Source: Gammaproteobacteria bacterium Ga0077554
GTDB lineage: Bacteria > Pseudomonadota > Gammaproteobacteria > Ga0077554 > Ga007554
Direction: 5' to 3'
Assembly: GCA_001464585.1 (NCBI GenBank)
Contig: LNFF01000031.1
Location: forward strand, 131,148-171,995
Length of the DNA: 40,848 bases
Part shown: one piece after another, positions 35,068-40,848 of the stretch
Layout: every line of letters starts with the position of its first letter
Position numbering within the stretch: the stretch's first letter is position 1
Notes under the pieces: generated by a model
What the model was told of the DNA's origin: nothing
Databases searched by the model: none
The model's input: the letters and a program-made list of their open reading frames with translations, nothing else
Made by a program: the position numbers and the translations under genes

Positions 35068-36729
35068 TTACTTAGAACTGTCATCCGGCCATGCAAGAAG
35101 CAAAATAATCAGCCCCATACCACCCAATAACCAGGTGAGCAATGGTGCGCCGGCCAGCATCGCGGGTGAGTTGCCATCCAGTCCTTTAATAACCGCCGCA
35201 CTGACGATGAATGCAGCGCCCACCACAGCAGCAAAAGTACGTCGAACTGAAACCTTGATCTCACCACGGATTTTTTCCAATTCATCCGATTGCCATTGGA
35301 TGCGTAGCTTGCCATCATGCGCCTGCTTCAACACGTCATGCACCAGCGCGGGCAAATACGGCAACTTCTCTGCCCACTGCGGAGCCTGTTCACGCAGTGT
35401 CTTGAAGAAGGCGCGAAAACCCATTTGCTCGCGCATCCAACGTTCCAGAAAGGGCTTGGCGGTTGTCCATAAATCCAGATCAGGATACAGCTCGCGCCCC
35501 AGGCCTTCGATGTTCAGCAAGGTTTTTTGCAACAGCACCAATTGCGGCTGCACTTCCATGTTAAAGCGCTGCGCTGTCTGGAACAGCCGCAACAACAAAT
35601 AACCGAATGAAATATCCTTGAGCGGGAGTTCAAAAATCGGCTCACACACCGCCCTCACGGCAGACTCAAATTCATCAATGCGGGTTTCGGCAGGCACCCA
35701 TCCTGATTGCACGTGCAATTCCGCGACCCGCTGATAATCGCGATTAAAAAAGGCCAGCAGATTTTCGGCAAGATAACGCTGGTCATCACTGCTGAGCGTA
35801 CCCATAATGCCAAAATCTACGGCGATGTATTTTCCCTGTGGGGAAACAAAAATATTTCCAGGGTGCATATCGGCATGAAAAAAGTTATCCCGGAACACCT
35901 GCGTAAAAAATATCTCAACACCGCGCTCGGCAAGGAGCTTCAAATCAACACCCTGTTCCTCCAAAGCATTAATATCGCTGATCGGCACGCCTGAAATACG
36001 TTCCATGACCATGACATTGCGTCGCGCATGGGGCCAATAAATTTCCGGCACGTAAAGCATGTCCGATCCCGCAAAATTGCGGCGCAATTGCGAGGCATTG
36101 GCGGCCTCGCGCATCAGGTCAAGTTCACCGAGTATGGTTTTTTCATACTCCGCAACCACTTCACGCGGGCGTAAACGGCGCGCTTCTTTCCAATAACGCG
36201 CAGCAAGATCGGCAAGCACATACAGCAAACCCAGGTCACGTTGTATGGTTTTTTCAATCGTTGGGCGCACTACCTTTACCACCACCTCCTGACCACCACA
36301 TAACCGTGCCACATGAACTTGCGCAATGGACGCAGAGCCCAACGGGGTCTCGTCAAACTCTTCAAATATTTCGCTAAATGGCTTGCCGTAAGCACGTTCA
36401 ATAATCATGCGCGCTTCCAGCCCTGGAAAAGGTGGCACGCTGTCTTGCAGCCGCGCCAGCTCTTCGGCAATATCCGGCGGTAACAAATCCGGGCGGGTAG
36501 AAAGCGCCTGGCCAAACTTTACAAAAATCGGCCCCAAATCTTCAAGGGCGCGGCGAATACGTACCGCGCGCGGCAGTTGCTTGGCACGTAGCCAATGCCA
36601 TGGCAACAGATACAACACAAAACGAAATGGCCGGAACAAATGCGTGGCGAGAATAATCTCATCCAGACCGTGTCTCACCAGAATGCGGTTAATATGCAGC
36701 AGGCGCAATACTTGACCGACTTTTATCAC
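35068..36729 (-). CDS. ubiB: Ubiquinone biosynthesis protein kinase-like UbiB
   Basis: UbiB is an atypical kinase/ATPase needed for ubiquinone synthesis, membrane-anchored. The 553 residues are near the usual length. Motifs are [19 protein letters not shown] (KxGQ), [23 protein letters not shown], the catalytic HADMHPGN and [10 protein letters not shown], plus two C-terminal transmembrane helices ([15 protein letters not shown] and [18 protein letters not shown]). The start is 12 bases after the ubiJ stop. The last gene of the hslV-to-ubiB run, it is convergent with the DJ-1 gene. Confidence 0.97.
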   Translation of the reverse strand: MIKVGQVLRLLHINRILVRHGLDEIILATHLFRPFRFVLYLLPWHWLRAKQLPRAVRIRRALEDLGPIFVKFGQALSTRPDLLPPDIAEELARLQDSVPPFPGLEARMIIERAYGKPFSEIFEEFDETPLGSASIAQVHVARLCGGQEVVVKVVRPTIEKTIQRDLGLLYVLADLAARYWKEARRLRPREVVAEYEKTILGELDLMREAANASQLRRNFAGSDMLYVPEIYWPHARRNVMVMERISGVPISDINALEEQGVDLKLLAERGVEIFFTQVFRDNFFHADMHPGNIFVSPQGKYIAVDFGIMGTLSSDDQRYLAENLLAFFNRDYQRVAELHVQSGWVPAETRIDEFESAVRAVCEPIFELPLKDISFGYLLLRLFQTAQRFNMEVQPQLVLLQKTLLNIEGLGRELYPDLDLWTTAKPFLERWMREQMGFRAFFKTLREQAPQWAEKLPYLPALVHDVLKQAHDGKLRIQWQSDELEKIRGEIKVSVRRTFAAVVGAAFIVSAAVIKGLDGNSPAMLAGAPLLTWLLGGMGLIILLLAWPDDSSK

Positions 36730-36741
36730 GTACCACTCACT

Positions 36742-37377
36742 TTACGTATTCCCGGTGTCGCGCCCTGCAAGCCATCCCTGTAGACGTTGCACACGCGCCT
36801 CCAGCCGATCCACATCTGAACGCAGCGTATCAATGCCCGCAAGAAATTCCTCAACTTCGCTGCGTGTGGGCAAGTCACGGCTTTCTTCATGCAGATATTC
36901 CGCAACATCGCGGCTTACCGTATCCAGCGCATTGCGCCCCCACGCCAACACGCCGCGCGCCACATTACCCATCTGATGCGCCAGCACGTCGCCTGTTATA
37001 CGCGACACATGCTCTTCCCAGTCAATATCAATACCATCAAGGATCGCCTTGAAGCGTTGCCCCAATTCTATATCACCGCGAATCTCGACATCTCCGCTAA
37101 ATAGCGTGCCTTTTTCATGTTTGGCAGCACCAAGACGCGCCAGCGCAAGCGGCGTGCCGCTCAGTGACGCGTCCGGCACGCCAGCATCATAAGCGCCCTC
37201 AATACGTATACCTTCCGCGTGCGGCAACAAATAAAATGTCAGGTCGAGGCCACGTAACTCAACAGCAATCACCTTACCCGCCAATGCGCCAAAACGCTGC
37301 AAGGTATTGGCATCAAGACGCAGATAACTGTTTAGCGCCAAGCCTAATGCCGAAAAAAATAAAGCCGGGGGCTTCAT
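36742..37377 (-). CDS. ubiJ: Ubiquinone biosynthesis accessory factor UbiJ (SCP2 domain)
   Basis: The 211-residue protein has an N-terminal SCP2-like domain (LNSYLRLDANTLQRFGALAG, VIAVELRGLDLTFYL, LFSGDVEIRGDIELGQRFK) that binds ubiquinone intermediates. It ends in a helical coiled-coil tail (VEEFLAGIDTLRSDVDRLEA). This layout and the position between ubiE and ubiB identify UbiJ. The ATG is preceded by a weak AGAAG; the bases just before it are the end of the 163-bp palindromic element, which may have changed its translation signal. Confidence 0.92.
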   Translation of the reverse strand: MKPPALFFSALGLALNSYLRLDANTLQRFGALAGKVIAVELRGLDLTFYLLPHAEGIRIEGAYDAGVPDASLSGTPLALARLGAAKHEKGTLFSGDVEIRGDIELGQRFKAILDGIDIDWEEHVSRITGDVLAHQMGNVARGVLAWGRNALDTVSRDVAEYLHEESRDLPTRSEVEEFLAGIDTLRSDVDRLEARVQRLQGWLAGRDTGNT

Positions 37378-37384
37378 AACTTCT

Positions 37385-37547
37385 AGTACCGTGAATCATA
37401 AATATCGGAACAATATAAAACGGATGGATTTTTTCGCCAGGCCAGGCGCAGACCCGCCGCCGCACTCATTGTGCGGCAAGGGGCTGCAACGACGCATGGC
37501 GAAAAAAGACGCCGTTTTATGTTTCGATATTTATGATTCACGGTACT
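37385..37547. repeat. 163-bp palindromic MITE-like element between ubiE and ubiJ
   Basis: The ends AGTACCGTGAATCATAAATA / (reverse complement) identical continue for 23 bp without mismatch. Pairing extends to about 50 bp through TAAAACGG and TTTTTTCGCC with small gaps. The centre holds GCCGCACTCATTGTGCGGC, a smaller hairpin. It fills nearly the whole gap: 4 bases to the ubiE stop and 7 to the ubiJ start. Being transcribed, it would fold into a very stable RNA hairpin that may act as a stability or processing element. It has no ORF of note. Confidence 0.75.
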
Positions 37548-37551
37548 GGCC

Positions 37552-38328
37552 TCACAGTTTATAGCCACGATGCAGGGCGACAATACCCCCGGCCAAATTG
37601 AAATATTCGCATCGCTCCAGACCCGCGCGCGCCATCATGGCCTGTAACGTCTGTTGATCTGGATGCATGCGTATCGACTCCGCCAGATAGCGATAACTAT
37701 CGGCATCGCCCGCGATCATCTTGCCCATGGCTGGCAATAACTTGAAGGAATATACGTCGTACACGGGCTTAAGTCCCGGCACCACTGGCTTTGAAAATTC
37801 CAGCACCAGCAACTTGCCACCCGGCCGCAGCACACGATACATTGAGCGTAATGCAGCGTCTTTATCTGTTACATTCCGCAAACCAAACGCAATGGTAATA
37901 CAATCAAAATAGTTATCAGGAAAGGGTAATCGTTCCGCGTTGGCCTGCACATAGCGCACATTGCCGACAATCCCTTTATCAACTAAGCGGCTGCGTCCGG
38001 TAGTCAGCATGCTGGCATTGATGTCCGACGCGACGACTTCACCAGTAGCGCCCACTTTGCGCGAAAACTCAACGGCCAGATCACCCGTGCCCGACGCCAG
38101 ATCCAGCACGCGCTGCCCCGCGCGCACACCGCTCACTCCAATGGTAAAACTCTTCCACAAACGATGTACGCCAAACGACATCACATCATTCATCACATCA
38201 TATTTCGACGCGACGGAATCAAACACCTGGGCAACCTTGCGCGCTTTTTCCGTGACGGGCACGCGCTCATATCCAAAGTGCGTAGTACCGCCGTCTTTAA
38301 AATCAGGGGGGGATTCAGGGTTGCTCAT
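37552..38328 (-). CDS. ubiE: Ubiquinone/menaquinone C-methyltransferase UbiE
   Basis: UbiE methylates the ring carbon of demethylated quinone intermediates with SAM. The 258-residue protein has [40 protein letters not shown], the SAM-binding [23 protein letters not shown] and [23 protein letters not shown] 38328 was chosen because GGAG is six bases upstream; earlier starts at 38337 and 38343 are in frame. Gene order with DUF971 and ubiJ is the usual one. Confidence 0.97.
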   Translation of the reverse strand: MSNPESPPDFKDGGTTHFGYERVPVTEKARKVAQVFDSVASKYDVMNDVMSFGVHRLWKSFTIGVSGVRAGQRVLDLASGTGDLAVEFSRKVGATGEVVASDINASMLTTGRSRLVDKGIVGNVRYVQANAERLPFPDNYFDCITIAFGLRNVTDKDAALRSMYRVLRPGGKLLVLEFSKPVVPGLKPVYDVYSFKLLPAMGKMIAGDADSYRYLAESIRMHPDQQTLQAMMARAGLERCEYFNLAGGIVALHRGYKL

Positions 38329-38353
38329 AGCCATCTCCATCAAACCATGTCAG

Positions 38354-38737
38354 TCACGATGCCGCAGGGGGCGCTTGCCGCGCATAACCTGCCTTCTCAA
38401 GCCGCGCCAGATATTCCTGCCACAAATCCTCATGGTTCGCGCCTAACCGGTAAAGCACGCTCCACGAATAAAGCCCGGTATTATGCCCATCGTCAAACAC
38501 CAGACGCACGGCATAATTGCCTATCGGCTCAATGGCGGTAATATTCACATTCTCCTTGCCAATCTGTAGCACCTCCTGGCCTGGACCATGCCCACGCACC
38601 TCGGCAGAAGGTGAATACACACGCAGGTATTCACAGGGCAAGCGAAAATGCGCGCCATCATCAAAAAATATTTCCAGGATGCGCGATTGCTGGTGCAGGC
38701 GAATATCGGTCGGCCTGGCCTTATCATCCGTTGTCAT
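38354..38737 (-). CDS. DUF971 family protein
   Basis: The 127-residue protein is a DUF971 (gamma-butyrobetaine hydroxylase-like N-terminal) domain: TDIRLHQQSRILEIFFDDG, FRLPCEYLRVYSPSAEVRGH, ITAIEPIGNYAVRLVFDDGH and TGLYSWSVLYRLG. The family often lies between hslU and ubiE in proteobacteria. The fold resembles iron-sulfur-linked proteins but the function is not established. ATG 38737 or GTG 38749 could be the start; 38737 matches family N-termini. Confidence 0.9.
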   Translation of the reverse strand: MTTDDKARPTDIRLHQQSRILEIFFDDGAHFRLPCEYLRVYSPSAEVRGHGPGQEVLQIGKENVNITAIEPIGNYAVRLVFDDGHNTGLYSWSVLYRLGANHEDLWQEYLARLEKAGYARQAPPAAS

Positions 38738-38763
38738 GCTATCAACCACTCGTTAGGCGCCCG

Positions 38764-40092
38764 TTAGAGAATATACCGGCTCAAATCTTCGTCTTTTGCC
38801 AGGCGGGAAAGATGTTCATCCACGTAAGCCTCGTCAATCTCCAGCGCCTGACCATTTTTATCCGATGCGCCAAAAGAAATCGTTTCAAGCAAGCGTTCCA
38901 ACACCGTATGCAAACGACGCGCACCAATATTTTCAGTGCGCTCGTTCACTTGCCACGCCACTTCAGCAATCCGCGCGATGGCGTTTTTTGAGAACGTGAT
39001 GGTCACACCTTCGGTATCCAGCAAGGCGCGATATTGCTCAGTCAGCGACGCGCTCGGCTCCGTCAAAATGCGCACAAAATCCCCAACCGTCAGCGCTTCC
39101 AACTCCACACGGATCGGCAAGCGTCCCTGCAACTCCGGCACTAGATCCGAGGGCTTCGACAAATGAAATGCGCCCGAGGCAATAAATAAAATATGGTCGG
39201 TGCGCACCGTGCCGAATTTCGTCGATACAGTACAACCTTCCACCAGCGGCAATAAATCACGTTGCACGCCTTCGCGTGACACATCCGGGCCGCTGTGTTC
39301 GCCGCGCTTGGCGATTTTATCTATCTCATCAATAAACACAATGCCGTTTTGCTCAACATTGTTCACCGCACGGATTTTAATTTCTTCTTCATTGAGCAGT
39401 TTGGCGGCCTCTTCGTCCACCAGCAATTTAAAGCCTTCCTTGATCTGCACCTTGCGCGAACGGGTACGCCCACTACCCATGTTCTGAAACAGGCTTTGTA
39501 ATTGACTGCTCATGTCTTCCATACCCGGCGGCGCCATAATCTCCACGCCCACTGGCGCCACACTCACATCAATTTCGATTTCACGCTCATCCAGCTCTCC
39601 TTCACGCAATTTCTTGCGGAATTTTTGCCGTGTGGATGTCGTATCAGCGCCAGATTGGCCTCCATTTATACCGCGCGGTGGCGGCAGCAGAATATCAAGG
39701 ATGCGTTCTTCGGCAGCATCTTCCGCACGATGGCGCACTTTACGCATTTCATCTTCACGCGTCAGCTTGATCGAGACATCCATCAAATCACGAATGATGG
39801 ATTCCACATCGCGGCCCACATAACCCACCTCGGTGAATTTGGTGGCCTCCACTTTAATAAAAGGAGCGTTCGCCAGCTTCGCCAAACGCCGCGCGATTTC
39901 AGTCTTGCCCACACCGGTCGGCCCAATCATCAAAATATTTTTCGGCGTAATTTCATTGCGCAGCGGCTCCGCGATCTGGCTGCGGCGCCAGCGATTACGC
40001 AACGCAATCGCCACAGCGCGCTTTGCGGCGGCCTGGCCAACAATATATTTATCCAGTTCCTGAACGATTTCTCTCGGGGTCATTGCAGACAT
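38764..40092 (-). CDS. hslU: ATP-dependent protease ATPase subunit HslU
   Basis: HslU is the AAA+ unfoldase of the HslUV protease. The 442-residue protein starts [20 protein letters not shown]. It has Walker [18 protein letters not shown], the [18 protein letters not shown] pore loop with GYVG, Walker [10 protein letters not shown], sensor [16 protein letters not shown] and the C-terminal LSRYIL tail that inserts into HslV. The start is 22 bases after the hslV stop, so they are one operon. Confidence 0.98.
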   Translation of the reverse strand: MSAMTPREIVQELDKYIVGQAAAKRAVAIALRNRWRRSQIAEPLRNEITPKNILMIGPTGVGKTEIARRLAKLANAPFIKVEATKFTEVGYVGRDVESIIRDLMDVSIKLTREDEMRKVRHRAEDAAEERILDILLPPPRGINGGQSGADTTSTRQKFRKKLREGELDEREIEIDVSVAPVGVEIMAPPGMEDMSSQLQSLFQNMGSGRTRSRKVQIKEGFKLLVDEEAAKLLNEEEIKIRAVNNVEQNGIVFIDEIDKIAKRGEHSGPDVSREGVQRDLLPLVEGCTVSTKFGTVRTDHILFIASGAFHLSKPSDLVPELQGRLPIRVELEALTVGDFVRILTEPSASLTEQYRALLDTEGVTITFSKNAIARIAEVAWQVNERTENIGARRLHTVLERLLETISFGASDKNGQALEIDEAYVDEHLSRLAKDEDLSRYIL

Positions 40093-40114
40093 AATATTTC
40101 GGCAAAGAATCGCA

Positions 40115-40666
40115 TCAACTGGCGCTGACCGACTCTAACTCCTCTACAGTCAAGTTATGATTAGTATAAACACAAATATCGGCCGCGATGCCCAGCGCTT
40201 TTTCGACAATGGCGCGCGCATCCAGTGCAGTATTTTCCAGTAACGCCCGCGCTGCCGCCTGGGCAAACGCGCCGCCTGATCCAATCGCCATCAAACTGTT
40301 TTCTGGCTCAATCACATCACCATTGCCAGAAATAATCAGCGAGGCGTGCTTGTCCGCTACGGTCAACATGGCTTCGAGACGCCGCAACATACGATCCGTG
40401 CGCCAGTCTTTGGCCAGCTCCACCGCCGCGCGCTGCAAGTTGCCTGAATACTTCTCAAGCTTACCCTCAAACCGCTCAAACAGCGTAAACGCATCTGCCG
40501 TACCGCCGGCAAAACCCGCGATCACCAAGCCGTTATACAAACGCCGCACTTTGCGTGCATTGCCCTTCATCACGGTATTACCCAGCGACACCTGCCCATC
40601 GCCGCCAATCACCACGCGGTTACCGCGCCGCACCGACAGGATAGTCGTACCACGAAATTGCTCCAA
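40115..40666 (-). CDS. hslV: ATP-dependent protease peptidase subunit HslV
   Basis: HslV is the threonine peptidase ring of HslUV. The family start [14 protein letters not shown] is matched by a TTG at 40666, with GAGGGG about six bases upstream, giving 183 residues. The longer ORF to 40762 would add residues encoded by the promoter and IS edge and is rejected. The propeptide MEQFRG is removed to expose the catalytic Thr of TTILSVRR. Also seen: [36 protein letters not shown] and [18 protein letters not shown]. An IS3-family element ends about 85 bases upstream. Confidence 0.95.
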   Translation of the reverse strand: MEQFRGTTILSVRRGNRVVIGGDGQVSLGNTVMKGNARKVRRLYNGLVIAGFAGGTADAFTLFERFEGKLEKYSGNLQRAAVELAKDWRTDRMLRRLEAMLTVADKHASLIISGNGDVIEPENSLMAIGSGGAFAQAAARALLENTALDARAIVEKALGIAADICVYTNHNLTVEELESVSAS

Positions 40667-40735
40667 GGAAACCCCTCGCCTTTCTTCAGGAAAACCTTGA
40701 TTGTACACTATCTTGATATTTTTGCTGTGCCGTAA

Positions 40736-40763
40736 GGCGGGGACATGAATTGTAGTGGTCAAG
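40736..40763 (-). promoter_or_regulatory. Possible heat-shock (sigma-32-like) promoter of hslVU
   Basis: On the minus strand CTTGACC (40757-40763) and CCCCGCC (40736-40742) are 14 bases apart, resembling the sigma-32 consensus CTTGAAA and CCCCAT. The -35-like box lies in the terminal sequence of the IS element and the -10-like box in the native DNA. A sigma-70-like TACAAT also lies at 40700-40705. Confidence 0.35.
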
Positions 40764-40848
40764 TATTTTCGGACACATCAATAAGTTTTTATGCTGCCAA
40801 TTCCATTTCGTAAATCATCGGTGATAAATTGCCCAGTGTGGAATGCAG
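40751..40848 (-). mobile_element. Right end of an IS3-family insertion sequence (cut by window edge)
   Basis: TGTAGTGGTCAAGTATTTTC followed by GGACAC looks like an IS3-family terminal inverted repeat, with the TG start typical of the family. It is followed inward by the last codons of a transposase. The other end is outside the window, so the target duplication cannot be checked. Confidence 0.75.
40789..40848 (-). CDS. IS3-family transposase (OrfB), last 19 residues
   Basis: The minus strand is open from the window edge and encodes LHSTLGNLSPMIYEMELAA then TAA. The HSTLG.LSP string is the C-terminal hallmark of IS3-family (IS150-like) integrase-type transposases, just after the DDE domain. 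Only this tail is visible, so intactness cannot be judged. Confidence 0.85.
   Translation of the reverse strand: MHSTLGNLSPMIYEMELAA

Noticed and set aside
40667-40762. Longer HslV start reaching into the IS end
   Set aside because: The added residues are unlike any HslV and are encoded by promoter and IS sequence; TTG 40666 gives the family N-terminus with a ribosome binding site.

Overview
The window looks like chromosomal DNA of a gammaproteobacterium. The evidence is gene order and protein type: hslV-hslU-DUF971-ubiE-ubiJ-ubiB, lgt-thyA-folA, a single-chain 1310-residue PurL with fused glutaminase domain, a Bax-type glucosaminidase and an HrpB helicase. A sulfide:quinone oxidoreductase with all three catalytic cysteines suggests contact with sulfide. 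The species cannot be named from this sequence. No rRNA, tRNA or CRISPR array was seen.

Layout. 0-6.4 kb: end of hrpB, then a three-gene set (TonB-dependent receptor, YfiR-like periplasmic protein, membrane GGDEF-EAL protein), with a convergent LolA-like protein. 6.5-11 kb: VIT1/CCC1-family protein and tsaD on the minus strand, then a DrrAB-type ABC exporter on the plus strand. 11-22.5 kb: a minus-strand envelope cluster. In transcription order it holds an O-methyltransferase, a LolA-like periplasmic protein and a terminator. A second operon follows, starting at a promoter/operator: ribbon-helix-helix regulator with zinc ribbon, outer-membrane barrel, RND/MMPL transporter, second barrel, TPR-plus-barrel protein and FmdE-family protein. 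22.8-23.6 kb: a secreted protein of unknown function. 24-27.5 kb: lgt-thyA-folA and a polysaccharide deacetylase. 27.6-33 kb: Bax-like glucosaminidase and purL. 33.2-35 kb: sqr and a DJ-1 family gene. 35-40.8 kb: the ubiquinone and HslUV genes, ending in the edge of an IS3-family element.

How the genes may work together. The envelope cluster has an inner-membrane RND pump, a LolA-fold carrier, two or three outer-membrane barrels and a dedicated regulator. This is the parts list of a trans-envelope system for a hydrophobic or polymeric cargo, and it is the best candidate here for an undescribed system. Its cargo is unknown. The receptor-YfiR-GGDEF/EAL set probably couples an outer-membrane signal to cyclic di-GMP.

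The other striking property is repeat load. A modular palindromic repeat (ends like GTCATCCCGA, centre CTTAAG) occurs in at least seven intergenic places. One of its modules appears to lie in frame inside three protein genes. Two MITE-like elements with shared inverted ends and apparent 4-bp target duplications are present, one nested inside a copy of the modular repeat. A separate 163-bp palindromic element fills the ubiE-ubiJ gap. Start sites were chosen by reading ribosome binding sites and family N-termini. No database search was possible.
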